Source: Gammaproteobacteria bacterium UBA6724 (lineage in GTDB: Bacteria > Pseudomonadota > Gammaproteobacteria > Pseudomonadales > Azotimanducaceae). Taken from it: 22,332 bases of DNA. Location: positions 1 through 22,332 of the forward strand of contig DKIG01000048.1 of the NCBI GenBank assembly GCA_002454165.1, read 5' to 3'. The notes beneath the pieces were generated by a model, which saw nothing but the letters and a program-made list of their open reading frames with translations, was not told the origin of the DNA and made no database searches. The stretch's first letter is position 1. Each line of letters opens with the position of its first letter. The translations under genes were made by a program, and so were the position numbers. Below are positions 1-8,544 of the stretch, in pieces.

Positions 1-336
1 GGAATGACGGGGGAGGAGTGACACTACCGTCCTGCCCCATCACAGCATCGGCTCGCGATGCGCTCGGCGTGATGGAGTAGAAGTTTGGGGCAGGTGTCGG
101 TCATGTTTTATCTGCGCTGAGCGTGGAGAATTGCGCCATGGCTCTTTGCATGGAAAATCTGCATGAGGGAATTTTACCAGCAAATCAGCCGGCGCATGAT
201 TAGCTGTTAAATTTAGCCCCTTAACAGCCTGCCAACCCATTGCAAATCCCGCACAAAGGATTCGGCTACCTACCCCCCTGCCAAGCACTCACACAACTAA
301 TGCCTGAAAAGTCTTGAATGTGTTGGCATCGTACAA

Positions 337-378
337 CTGCCTGTTAATCACTGCCTGTTAATCACTGCCTGTTAATAA
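337..378 (+). repeat. 3 x 14-bp tandem repeat upstream of oppA
   Basis: Three consecutive 14-bp units, CTGCCTGTTAATCA twice and then CTGCCTGTTAATAA, occupy 337-350, 351-364 and 365-378. The first two are identical and the third differs by one base. The array ends four bases before a -10-like TATGAT and 46 bases before the oppA start codon, so copy-number change would alter promoter or leader spacing. Confidence 0.95.
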
Positions 379-387
379 ATGTATGAT
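358..387 (+). promoter_or_regulatory. Weak candidate promoter for the opp operon
   Basis: TATGAT at 382-387 is a good -10 match. The only hexamer at suitable spacing is TTAATC at 358-363 (18-bp spacer), a poor -35 that lies inside the tandem repeat. It is positioned correctly for oppA at 425, but the evidence is slight. Confidence 0.25.
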
Positions 388-424
388 ACAATCCGCCTGA
401 TGTAATTAGCCCAAACCACAAGCC

Positions 425-2029
425 ATGAAAGTAAACCTCTTCGCGCTATTACTGATATTTTCCAGCACCGCCCTCGCCCAGGTCGCCGCCACCTCCGCTA
501 ACCCTGAAACCCAGACAATCACCATCGCACTCACCCAGGAACCACCCCAACTCAACAGTATGAAGGCGACGGATACGGTCAGCATTCTGATCTTGAGTCA
601 TGTGATGGAGGGATTGGTGCGTTATGACCGGCGGGGAAATATCGTGCCGGGAGTAGCGGAGCGGTGGGAGATCAATGATAAGGAGGCGACCTTCTGGTTA
701 CGGGACAATGCCCTCTGGAGTGATAGCAAACCAGTGACCGCGCACGACTTTGTCTTCGCCTGGCGCAACGCCCTGGCACCAAAAACCGCCTCCGAATATG
801 CGTTTATCCTCTACCCTATAAAAAACGCCGAGGCAATCAACACGGGGAAATTACCCACTGACCAACTGGCTGCTACCGCCATTGATGACCTGACCCTCAG
901 GATAAAATTTGAGCGACCAACGGGTTATTTCACCAAACTGGCTGCCTTCACCACCTACTTCCCGGTGCGGCAGGACTTCCATGATTTACAGGGCACACAA
1001 TATGCCGCTGGCGCCAAGGAGTTACTTTATAACGGGCCCTTTATGATGACCGAATGGGTCCACAGTTCATCGCTGAAAATGGTCAAGAATCAAAACTACT
1101 GGAACAAGGACAATATTACCCTGAACGCCATCCACGCGGAATACATTACCGCCGACACCAGAGCCAGGCTGAATCTCTTTATTGACGGTAAAATTGTACA
1201 TACCCGACTTGATGGTGAAACCTACAAGGATGCCCTGACGCAAAGGTTTCGGATCCGACGGTTCACGACCGGGACTATCTTCTTTCTTGAATACAATCAT
1301 CGTCCGAACCGGGTGACCGCCAATGTCTCACTCAGAAAAGCGATTCAATATGCTTTTGACCCGCATCAAATGGTCAACAAGGTACTGGCGACGCCCGGTA
1401 ACTTGCCTGGTGAGAGCCTCTTCCCGGTCTGGCTACAGGGGGTGAACGACAAGTTCCGCCGAGAATATCCTCCGGCAATCGCCAACCGGGACCTGGTGCG
1501 CGCCCGGGAATATCTTGCCCAGGCAAAGCGCGAACTCGGCATTGAGGAAATCCCGCCGCTGGTACTTCTGGCCAGCGATAGCCCGACGGCTGCCAAGCAA
1601 GCCGAGTACATTCAAGGATTGCTTGCCAGTAAACTCGGCGTGCAAATCAAGATAGATATTCAAACCTTCAAGCAACGGCTGGCGAAGATGACCAGCGGTG
1701 ATTTCGACATAGTCAGCGCGGGCTGGGGACCGGACTTTGATGACATTATGACCTTCGGTGATCTTCTTGCCTCCTGGAATTTGAACAATCGGGGACGCTA
1801 TTTAAATTCTGAATACGACCGGCTGGTACGCGTCGCCATGAATAATATAGAACCCAAAATACGCATGGACGCCATGGGGGAGATGCAGCAAATTCTCTTT
1901 GAGGAGGCGGTGGTCCTGCCCCTCTACGAGGAGGGCGTAATCTACCTCCTACATCCGCAGGTCAAAGGTGTGGTGCGACGCGTGGTGGGTGCCGACCCTG
2001 ACTACACCTATGCTCGCGTGGTTCCATAA
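425..2029 (+). CDS. oppA: Periplasmic oligopeptide-binding protein OppA
   Basis: Solute-binding protein of an oligopeptide ABC importer (SBP_bac_5 family). It captures peptides in the periplasm and delivers them to the OppBC channel. The N-terminus is a signal peptide with a short basic start, a hydrophobic core at residues 5-15 and an ALA-Q signal peptidase I site after residue 18. It has no lipobox cysteine, so the mature protein should be free in the periplasm. The 534-residue length is normal for OppA. Family-typical segments are visible: an N-terminal EPPQLN stretch, the RDNALWSDSKPVTAHDF region and a C-terminal PLYEEGVIYL stretch. It is the first gene of an opp operon; oppB follows after 136 bp. 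No strong Shine-Dalgarno precedes the ATG. The last codons (Val-Pro-stop) are the first unit of a 12-bp tandem repeat. Substrate range cannot be read from the sequence. Confidence 0.93.
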   Translation: MKVNLFALLLIFSSTALAQVAATSANPETQTITIALTQEPPQLNSMKATDTVSILILSHVMEGLVRYDRRGNIVPGVAERWEINDKEATFWLRDNALWSDSKPVTAHDFVFAWRNALAPKTASEYAFILYPIKNAEAINTGKLPTDQLAATAIDDLTLRIKFERPTGYFTKLAAFTTYFPVRQDFHDLQGTQYAAGAKELLYNGPFMMTEWVHSSSLKMVKNQNYWNKDNITLNAIHAEYITADTRARLNLFIDGKIVHTRLDGETYKDALTQRFRIRRFTTGTIFFLEYNHRPNRVTANVSLRKAIQYAFDPHQMVNKVLATPGNLPGESLFPVWLQGVNDKFRREYPPAIANRDLVRAREYLAQAKRELGIEEIPPLVLLASDSPTAAKQAEYIQGLLASKLGVQIKIDIQTFKQRLAKMTSGDFDIVSAGWGPDFDDIMTFGDLLASWNLNNRGRYLNSEYDRLVRVAMNNIEPKIRMDAMGEMQQILFEEAVVLPLYEEGVIYLLHPQVKGVVRRVVGADPDYTYARVVP

Positions 2030-2068
2030 GGTGTTCCATAAAGTGTTCCATAAGGTGTTCCATGGAGT
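2021..2068 (+). repeat. 4 x 12-bp tandem repeat over the oppA stop codon
   Basis: Four 12-bp units begin at 2021, 2033, 2045 and 2057 (GTTCCATAAGGT, GTTCCATAAAGT, GTTCCATAAGGT, GTTCCATGGAGT), followed by a decayed partial copy. The first unit supplies the last two oppA codons and the TAA. Because the unit is a multiple of three, units two and three repeat the stop codon in the same frame. Confidence 0.95.
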
Positions 2069-2165
2069 TTCCTAAGGATGAATGATAAAGGGTATTGCAC
2101 AAAGGGGCTCCATGAGACTTAATAGCAATCTAAACAAAAAGTAGAAAAGAATTGAGCCTGACAGG

Positions 2166-3098
2166 ATGCTTGTCTATATATTGAAACGACTCATCGCCGG
2201 TGTCATTACTGTCTGGTTTATCGCCACCGCGACCTTCATCGCCATGCATCAGGTACCCGGCGACCCCTTGATGAATGACAAGGCTGTCTCCCCCGAGATT
2301 CGCGCCAACCTGGAGGAAAAATACGGCCTCAACAAGCCTGTCACCGAGCAATACTTCATCTACATCGGCAACATGTTACGCGGTGATTTCGGTATTTCAT
2401 TCACGCAACAGAATCGTCAGGTCAACGATATTATCCGTGACCACTTCCCGGTATCTGCCACCCTGGGCCTGCTGGCGGTCCTCTTCGCGGCGGCGGGCGG
2501 TATTCTCTGGGGCGCCTTGACTGCTATCTATAGAAACAGGCTGCCAGACATCATCATCATGTTTCTCGTCATCCTGGGTATTTCAGTTCCCTCCTTTGTA
2601 TTCGCTGCACTAGGGCAACTTACCCTGGTCAATCTGAATAGCCTGGTGGGGCGGTCCATTATTCCCGTCGCTGGATGGGGAAGTATCTGGCACATGCTGA
2701 TGCCGTCTTTGGTGCTGGGTCTCGGCACCATGGCACTCCTGACCCGGCTGATGCGCTCATCAATGTTAGAAGTGATTAACGAGGACTACATCAGGACGGC
2801 AAGAGCCAAGGGCCTGTCGACAACCCGGATCTTCTTCAAGCACCAACTTCGCAACGCCATCCTCCCTGTGGTGACGGTGCTTGGTCCGCAAATCGCCGCC
2901 ATCACCACCGGCGGCTTCGTGGTGGAACTTGTATTTGCGATACCGGGGCTTGGTCGTTACTTTGTCCAGGCGGTGCAACAACTGGATTACACCGTGATTA
3001 TGGGGACCACCGTTTTCTACGGTGCCTTCCTGGTGATGATGGTGATTTTGGTGGACATAGTTTACGGCTTCATTGATCCCAGGGTGAGACTCTCGTGA
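2166..3098 (+). CDS. oppB: Oligopeptide ABC transporter permease OppB
   Basis: Inner-membrane permease subunit that forms the peptide channel together with OppC. The protein has 310 residues, the usual OppB length. It has an N-terminal membrane segment (residues about 9-28), a periplasmic stretch with the family motif YGLNKPVTEQYF, and then five hydrophobic segments. The EAA-type loop that contacts the ATPases is visible near residues 200-220 (EDYIRTARAKGL, followed by the HQLRNAILPV segment). The last segment carries the characteristic ELVFAIPGLGRYFVQAV stretch. The ATG at 2166 has a weak AGG three bases upstream and is chosen because MLVYILKRL is the usual OppB start. The stop overlaps the oppC GTG start (GTGA), which implies translational coupling. 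Confidence 0.95.
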   Translation: MLVYILKRLIAGVITVWFIATATFIAMHQVPGDPLMNDKAVSPEIRANLEEKYGLNKPVTEQYFIYIGNMLRGDFGISFTQQNRQVNDIIRDHFPVSATLGLLAVLFAAAGGILWGALTAIYRNRLPDIIIMFLVILGISVPSFVFAALGQLTLVNLNSLVGRSIIPVAGWGSIWHMLMPSLVLGLGTMALLTRLMRSSMLEVINEDYIRTARAKGLSTTRIFFKHQLRNAILPVVTVLGPQIAAITTGGFVVELVFAIPGLGRYFVQAVQQLDYTVIMGTTVFYGAFLVMMVILVDIVYGFIDPRVRLS

Positions 3099-4528
3099 CC
3101 GATTCCACCACAAATAGCCTTGCCTTGTATCAACCAGTCTCTGGCGACTTTGCCCCCGCCATCCGTGAGGAGAGCGTTGAGCAAATTAGCAGACCTTCCC
3201 TCTCCTACTGGCAGGACGCCTGGCTCAGACTAAAGAAGAACACCCGCGCTATCGTCTCCCTCGTCATCATTCTGCTACTTGCTGTATTTACCCTGATTGG
3301 TCCTCTGGTCTGGCGGGTTGACCCGGCACTACAGGATCTCAATCAAGTGTCGCAATCTCCGTCCCTGCCAAAGACGGCGACCCTGACCGAACCCATGAGT
3401 TCATGGCAGGGGGTTAGGGTCAAGATTGATCCCGGGGCACCGGACGCCTACCCGGAAGATTTTTCAGACCGGGCAGGCTTCCGTCTTGCGGATGATGACC
3501 CGACCACACAACGCGTGCGCCTGATATGGGAACCGGTAGAAGGTGTGAGGGGCTATAACATTTATCGTAACAATCGCCTTCCCGATGGCTTCAATGACCT
3601 TGGTCTGCCGCTCGGCTCCACCTTCGCCAATGAGGTCAGTTATGAAGATCGTTTGAGCCTGGAGGCAAGGGAATATTACTACGCCGTCGTCCCCACAGAC
3701 GGCTTTGATGAGTACGAGACCTTCGCACAATTAAAAGTCACGCCGACACTCACCCTGACCCTGGAAGAAGCCCTGGAACGCGATTTGATCAGCGCCGCGG
3801 ATAATCTCAAACCCGGCGACCAGGTCACCCTCAGATTCCATCCACTCGGCACTGATTATCTAGGCAGAGACATGCTTGCCAGGCTGATGGAAGGCGCGTC
3901 TGTTTCATTGTTCATCGGCATTTTCGCGCCTCTGCTCTTTGTCCTGGGCGGTATCATCTACGGTGGCATAGCCGGTTATATCGGCGGCCAACTGGATGTT
4001 CTTCTCATGCGCTTTGCGGACTTCGTGGTCGCCCTGCCCTTCCTGCTGTTTATGATTCTGTTCAAAATCGCGTTTGGCATAGGTCCGGGTGAAAGCGGCA
4101 TTCTGCCCATGTTGATTGCGTTGATTCTATTAGGCTGGCCAGCCACTGCCCGGCTAGTGCGGGGACAGGTGCTACAGATTCGGGAAAAGGGCTATATTGA
4201 GGCGGCATCTCTGCTCGGTGCCAGAAATTACTATCTGATTTTTCGTCATATTATTCCGAACACTATGGGTGTGATCCTGGTAACCCTGACCTTCTCGGTA
4301 CCAGCAGCCATATTCACGGAAGCCTTCCTGTCTTTCATTGGCATGGGCGTGGCGCCGCCCACCCCCTCCTGGGGGTCAATGTGCAACGAAGGCGTCAAGA
4401 CCATGCTCAGCCATCCCCATGAACTGATCTTCCCGGCGATGTTTATCAGCGTGACTGTCCTGGCGTTTAATCTGCTGGGAGACGGCCTGGCCGAGGCGCT
4501 TGATTCAAAAATGAGGGCACGGGAATAG
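3095..4528 (+). CDS. oppC: Oligopeptide ABC transporter permease OppC with inserted periplasmic domain
   Basis: Second permease of the importer. At 477 residues it is well over the roughly 300 typical of OppC. The core is normal: TM1 at about residues 52-74, the HPLGTDYLGRDML motif at 249-261, five C-terminal membrane segments, and the EAA loop near 365-378 (EKGYIEAASLLGA). The excess lies between TM1 and the HPLGTD motif, in the periplasmic loop. Within it residues about 137-217 look like a fibronectin type III-type fold, with the strand patterns VRLIWEPVEGVRGYNIYRN and EYYYAVVPTDGFDEYE. The domain call rests on pattern only. Start is GTG overlapping the oppB stop; oppD follows four bases after the stop. 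The insert could serve in docking OppA or binding a cell-wall ligand, but its role is unknown. Confidence 0.92.
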   Translation: MTDSTTNSLALYQPVSGDFAPAIREESVEQISRPSLSYWQDAWLRLKKNTRAIVSLVIILLLAVFTLIGPLVWRVDPALQDLNQVSQSPSLPKTATLTEPMSSWQGVRVKIDPGAPDAYPEDFSDRAGFRLADDDPTTQRVRLIWEPVEGVRGYNIYRNNRLPDGFNDLGLPLGSTFANEVSYEDRLSLEAREYYYAVVPTDGFDEYETFAQLKVTPTLTLTLEEALERDLISAADNLKPGDQVTLRFHPLGTDYLGRDMLARLMEGASVSLFIGIFAPLLFVLGGIIYGGIAGYIGGQLDVLLMRFADFVVALPFLLFMILFKIAFGIGPGESGILPMLIALILLGWPATARLVRGQVLQIREKGYIEAASLLGARNYYLIFRHIIPNTMGVILVTLTFSVPAAIFTEAFLSFIGMGVAPPTPSWGSMCNEGVKTMLSHPHELIFPAMFISVTVLAFNLLGDGLAEALDSKMRARE

Positions 4529-4532
4529 CGAT

Positions 4533-5603
4533 ATGCAGATTACCGAGACCCCGATTCTGGAAGTGAACAATCTGGCGGTGGAATTTGCCACCCATGGCGG
4601 TACGGTGCAGGCTGTACGGGGAGTTTCCTTTCATGTCGCCAAGGGGGAGACACTTGCCATAGTCGGGGAATCCGGGTGCGGCAAGTCCGTCACTGTCCAG
4701 GCTTTGATGGGGCTCATCCCCATACCCCCAGGGAAAATTACCAGCGGCGAGGCAAGGCTTGATGGTCAAAACATTCTGAATCTGTCGCCGCGACAAGCCA
4801 ACCAGTTTCGCGGCGTTAAAATCGGGATGATATTTCAGGATCCCATGAGCTCGCTTAACCCGACCATGACCATCGGTGATCAAATAGGGGAAACCTTGAA
4901 GGTGCATCTCGGCAAGTCCCAGGGAGAAGCCTTCGCGATGGCTATAGAACTACTGGAAAAAACGCACATACCTGAAGCCGCCAAACGCGCCCGACAATAT
5001 CCCTTTGAATTTTCAGGCGGGATGTTGCAGCGAGCGATGATTGCCCAAAGCCTTGCCTGTAACCCTTCTGTGCTGGTGGCGGATGAACCGACTACCGCGC
5101 TTGATGTCACCATCCAGGCACAGATCCTTGAACTGATGCAGGAGCTTCAAAAGAGCGAGAATATGTCCATCGTCCTGATTACGCACGACCTTGCCGTGGT
5201 GGCAAGAATGGCGGACCGGGTTGCCGTGATGTACGCCGGGCAAATCGTAGAGGCGGGCAGTGTTGATGACATCTTCTATCGCTCCAGCCATCCCTATACT
5301 CTCGGTCTCAAAATCGCCATGCCGTCCAACAAACATGACCGGGACAAGCAGTTGACGCCTATACCCGGTAGCCCGCCGGACCTCTTCATGCCACCAGCCG
5401 GATGCGGCTATTTTTCACGGTGTCCTCATGCCATGTCCATTTGCCGGGCACATCTTCCCGGGGTGACGGATATGTCAGACAGTCAGTTCTCAAGATGCTG
5501 GCTACAAGAAGCAGGCGCGCCAGATGTCCCAGAATTACATCAGCGAAAAAATCTTCCTGAGCAACAAGTAACAGCAACAACAGGACCCCTTGATGCTGGT
5601 TAA
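4533..5603 (+). CDS. oppD: Oligopeptide ABC transporter ATPase OppD
   Basis: Cytoplasmic ATP-binding subunit that pairs with OppF to power import. Walker A is GESGCGKS at residues 45-52, the Q-loop is FQDPMSS near 101-107, the ABC signature is FSGGMLQR near 160-167 (Leu where Arg is common) and Walker B is VLVADEP at 180-186, followed by the D-loop. The H-loop is ITHDLAVV. The C-terminal oligopeptide/dipeptide-transporter domain is present, with the cysteine-rich GCGYFSRCPHAMSICR stretch and a later Cys. The 356-residue length is slightly above the usual 320-340 because of a hydrophilic tail. It starts four bases after oppC and overlaps the oppF start, so it belongs to the same operon. Confidence 0.95.
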   Translation: MQITETPILEVNNLAVEFATHGGTVQAVRGVSFHVAKGETLAIVGESGCGKSVTVQALMGLIPIPPGKITSGEARLDGQNILNLSPRQANQFRGVKIGMIFQDPMSSLNPTMTIGDQIGETLKVHLGKSQGEAFAMAIELLEKTHIPEAAKRARQYPFEFSGGMLQRAMIAQSLACNPSVLVADEPTTALDVTIQAQILELMQELQKSENMSIVLITHDLAVVARMADRVAVMYAGQIVEAGSVDDIFYRSSHPYTLGLKIAMPSNKHDRDKQLTPIPGSPPDLFMPPAGCGYFSRCPHAMSICRAHLPGVTDMSDSQFSRCWLQEAGAPDVPELHQRKNLPEQQVTATTGPLDAG

Positions 5604-6543
5604 GACAGACAAGTTGAAAAAATACTTCACGATAAGCCAGGGGCAAACCCTGCATGCGGTTGATGGCATTTCTCTCTCCATTGCAGAAAACGAAATCCTC
5701 GGACTGGTCGGTGAGAGTGGTTCCGGGAAATCTACCTTCGGCAAAACATTGGTCGGGCTACATGCCCGAACCTCCGGTGAGGCTTATTACAAGGGGGAGC
5801 TCTTACCCAAACAATTCAGTAATAGCGACCATCTGCGTTACTCGCAGGACATGCAAATGATTTTCCAGGATCCTTATTCTTCGCTGAATCCGCGCATGAC
5901 CGTGCTGGATATTGTCGGGGAAGGACTGGCAATTCAGGGCAAACACAAGAGCGCGGAAATTAAAGATCGGGTGGCGCACTGGCTCACCCGCGTCGGGCTC
6001 AATGCTGATCACATGTCGCGTTATCCGCACGAATTCTCTGGCGGGCAGCGACAACGAATCGGCATAGCCAGAGCGATGATTATTGAACCGACTTTCGTGG
6101 TATGTGACGAGCCTATCTCCGCGCTGGATGTATCGGTTCAAGCACAGGTGATCAATCTGCTGGACAGTTTGAAGAAATCACTCGGTCTAACGCTCCTCTT
6201 CATCGCCCACGACCTCTCAATGGTGAGATATGTCTCAGACCGGATGGCGGTGATGTACATGGGTATGCTGGTGGAAACTGGTCCCGCGAATGATGTTTTC
6301 TTTGAACCCCAGCATCCCTATACGCAACTCCTGGTGGGCTCCAACCCTGAGCCTGACCCCGTAACGGAAAGATCCCGAGCCTTCCGCCCCATTCTCGGAG
6401 AAGTTACATCACCGATCAATGTCAAGCCAGGTTGCCGATTCGCTGGCAGATGTCCGATGGTGAAAGACATCTGCTGGGAAGTCACGCCCCAGCCCATCAA
6501 AATCAACGCCGAACGCGATGTTGCCTGTCATTTGTTTGGTTAG
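5593..6543 (+). CDS. oppF: Oligopeptide ABC transporter ATPase OppF
   Basis: Second ATPase of the importer and last gene of the operon. Counting from the ATG at 5593, Walker A is GESGSGKS at residues 40-47, the Q-loop is FQDPYSS at 91-97, the signature is FSGGQRQR at 148-155 and Walker B is FVVCDEP at 168-174. The H-loop (IAHDLSMV) and the C-terminal oligopeptide-transporter domain (GCRFAGRCP) follow. The ATG at 5593 is preferred to the TTG one codon upstream because it is preceded by AGGA at a workable distance; it overlaps the end of oppD by 11 bases. Length is about 316 residues, normal for OppF. The gene is convergent with cobT, 88 bp away, and I see no clear rho-independent terminator between them. 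Confidence 0.95.
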   Translation: MLVKTDKLKKYFTISQGQTLHAVDGISLSIAENEILGLVGESGSGKSTFGKTLVGLHARTSGEAYYKGELLPKQFSNSDHLRYSQDMQMIFQDPYSSLNPRMTVLDIVGEGLAIQGKHKSAEIKDRVAHWLTRVGLNADHMSRYPHEFSGGQRQRIGIARAMIIEPTFVVCDEPISALDVSVQAQVINLLDSLKKSLGLTLLFIAHDLSMVRYVSDRMAVMYMGMLVETGPANDVFFEPQHPYTQLLVGSNPEPDPVTERSRAFRPILGEVTSPINVKPGCRFAGRCPMVKDICWEVTPQPIKINAERDVACHLFG

Positions 6544-6631
6544 GTGACTCTGTGTCAGACCTGCCTGAGGGCAACGACAGATAGCGGCGGCCCGCCCGAC
6601 CTTCTTCGGCGACACCATAGCAAGGGCAGAT

Positions 6632-8485
6632 TCAGGCAATCTTCACTGGTAGCGTCGTGTTTTGGTTAGCTCTGTTTTGGCTAGACATCTTGTGGTTAGA
6701 CGCTTCATCAAACAAGTCAACGAGTTGCTCCGTCATGGCGTCGCTTAATTGCTCTGCATCAGTAATCGTGACCGCCCGTTTGTAGTGATGCGTCACATCA
6801 TGGCCAATACCGATGGCGACCAGTTCCACCGATGATGTATTCTCAATCTGGTCAATCACATATTTGAGATGTTGCTCAAGATAGTTACTCGGATTGACCA
6901 GAAGCGTACTATTATCAACCGGCAGACCATCGGAAATCACCATCAGAATTTTTCTATCTTCGGGTCTCCCGACAATCCTGTTGTGCGCCCAGAGCAGGGC
7001 TTCGCCGTCAATATTCTCCTTGAGCAGTTCCTCCCGCATCATCAAACCCAGGTTGGTTCTTGCGCGCCGCCAGGGCATATCCGCCGCCTTGTAGATAATA
7101 TGGCGCAGATCATTCAACCGCCCTGGTTGCGCTGTCTTGCCCTCTTGTAGCCAGAGTTCCCGTGCCTGACCACCGCGCCAGGCCCTGGTGGTGAAACCAA
7201 GAATCTCCACCTTGACGGAGCATCGCTCCAGGGTACGTCCCAGAATATCCGCACACATGGCGGCGATAGTGATTGATTTGCCCCGCATAGAGCCGGAGCT
7301 GTCAATCAACAAGGACACCACCGTATCTCGGAATTGCGTGTCCTTCTCCTGCTTGAACGCCAAGGGATACAAAGGATCAATGATGACACTCGTGAGCCGG
7401 GAACTATCCAGTGTGCCTTCTTCCTGATCAAACTCCCAGCTCCGGTTTTGCTGCGCCATAAGTTTGCGCTGCAATCTGTTCGCCAGTTTGCTGATGATGC
7501 TCTGTGTTTGTTGCAAATGTTTATCAAGCAGGCCGCGTAATCGATCCAACTCCAATGCCTCGCACAAATCATCGGCAAACCTGGTTTCATCAAAGGCTGT
7601 GGTGAATGCCTTGTAGATATTCTCTTGCGGACGCAGGTGGTTTTTCTCCCCCGTCATATCAATCGGCGTGCCTGCTTCGTCATCCAGTTTGTCCGTTACC
7701 GGCATATCCGTGGCTGCCATATCGGCGGGGACATCGCCCAGGGTCGCATCCATGCCGCCAGGGTCATCCTTCGTATCCGTATCAGAGGCATCATCACCAG
7801 TCTCAGAAGGCAGGTCTTCTTCCGGGTCGTCTGATTCCTGCTGGTTATCCTCAGAATGGTCGTCCGACAAGCCGAGCCTGGCTATCATTTTTCTGGCAAG
7901 ACGCGAAAATAGTTGCTGATCAAACAGGACTGATTCCAGATCCGTCAGGTCTGTCTCTAGTTGCGCTTCAAGATGCTGGCGCCAGAATGCAAGTAGATGC
8001 TTGCCCGCCGCGGGTCCTGGGATGCCGATGAGGCGCTCCCGAACGAGCATTCCCAGCGCTTCGCCCAGCGGTGCCTGGTTTTGATTTTCAATCTGAAGAA
8101 AACCGCGGTTGATGTAATGCTCTTGCAACTGGGCTTGCAAGTTGCCCCGCACACCCTTCATCAGGTAGGAACCAATACAGGCAATCCTTGCTTCCTCAAC
8201 GCAATCAAAGACTTCTTGGGCAGGACCTGGACCCGGGCTATCCCGACGATGTAACTCCTCATCATGGTACCGTGCCTTGAGAGCAAAGCGATCGCCGATG
8301 CCGCGGAGGGATGCCAACTGCGTCTGGGTCAGTTCGCCTTCGGGCAGAGGTATCCTGGCATGGTCACCCTGCAAATAGGGCTTGCCCTTACCAAAGCTGA
8401 CGACCAGTTCCTCATTGCCAGAAATTGCCCGCATCGTCGCGGTGACTGCCTGCTTAAAAACTTCCGTAGAATAATCAGATGACAC
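6632..8485 (-). CDS. cobT: Cobaltochelatase-type VWA subunit CobT
   Basis: Homologue of CobT, which with the AAA+ protein CobS forms the chaperone-like ATPase ring of the aerobic cobaltochelatase CobNST, inserting Co2+ into hydrogenobyrinic acid a,c-diamide. The layout is typical: an alpha-helical N-terminal half, a strongly acidic linker at about residues 208-270 rich in Asp and Glu, then a VWA domain with the MIDAS motif DSSGS at 395-399. The segment HYKRAVTITDAEQL near the end is characteristic. Length is 617 residues and the start is GTG, preceded by AGAAGGG. The last ~20 residues extend past the usual family end and are built from 15-bp repeats (SNHKM, SSQNR, ANQNT). It lies downstream of cobS on the same strand, 50 bp away. 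No cobN is in the window, so the partner is elsewhere or the pair serves another chelatase. Confidence 0.88.
   Translation of the reverse strand: MSSDYSTEVFKQAVTATMRAISGNEELVVSFGKGKPYLQGDHARIPLPEGELTQTQLASLRGIGDRFALKARYHDEELHRRDSPGPGPAQEVFDCVEEARIACIGSYLMKGVRGNLQAQLQEHYINRGFLQIENQNQAPLGEALGMLVRERLIGIPGPAAGKHLLAFWRQHLEAQLETDLTDLESVLFDQQLFSRLARKMIARLGLSDDHSEDNQQESDDPEEDLPSETGDDASDTDTKDDPGGMDATLGDVPADMAATDMPVTDKLDDEAGTPIDMTGEKNHLRPQENIYKAFTTAFDETRFADDLCEALELDRLRGLLDKHLQQTQSIISKLANRLQRKLMAQQNRSWEFDQEEGTLDSSRLTSVIIDPLYPLAFKQEKDTQFRDTVVSLLIDSSGSMRGKSITIAAMCADILGRTLERCSVKVEILGFTTRAWRGGQARELWLQEGKTAQPGRLNDLRHIIYKAADMPWRRARTNLGLMMREELLKENIDGEALLWAHNRIVGRPEDRKILMVISDGLPVDNSTLLVNPSNYLEQHLKYVIDQIENTSSVELVAIGIGHDVTHHYKRAVTITDAEQLSDAMTEQLVDLFDEASNHKMSSQNRANQNTTLPVKIA
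6659..6703 (-). repeat. 3 x 15-bp imperfect repeat in the 3' end of cobT
   Basis: Three 15-bp units lie in frame within the cobT tail. Read on the minus strand they encode the five-residue repeats SNHKM, SSQNR and ANQNT. On the plus strand the shared core is TTTTGGTTAG or a close variant. They add a hydrophilic tail beyond the conserved VWA domain. Confidence 0.75.
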
Positions 8486-8492
8486 CCGATGC

Positions 8493-8544
8493 CCTTCTAA
8501 GTAGTCTTTCTAAGTAGTCCTTCTAATTAGCCCTTCTAAGCAAG
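8493..8544 (-). repeat. 4 x 13-bp tandem repeat between cobS and cobT
   Basis: Four imperfect 13-bp units begin at 8493, 8506, 8519 and 8532 on the plus strand (CCTTCTAAGTAGT, CTTTCTAAGTAGT, CCTTCTAATTAGC, CCTTCTAAGCAAG). Read in the direction of transcription each contains TAG or TAA next to AGAAGG or AGAAAG. The first unit transcribed carries the cobS stop codon and the last supplies the AGAAGGG that probably serves as the cobT ribosome binding site. Confidence 0.92.

Larger units (their letters stand above)
1..424. other. Upstream region without a supported gene
   Basis: No coding region is supported here. A minus-strand open frame of 82 codons (40-288) resembles no family I know and has no plausible ribosome binding site. 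A plus-strand frame is open from the left edge to a stop near 78, but it is too short to call as the tail of a gene. The only clear structure is the 3 x 14-bp tandem array at 337-378, with a -10-like hexamer just after it, next to the oppA start. Confidence 0.6.

Noticed and set aside
40..288. Minus-strand open frame of 82 codons near the left edge
   Set aside because: No recognisable family, no ribosome binding site and no conserved-looking segments; likely chance.
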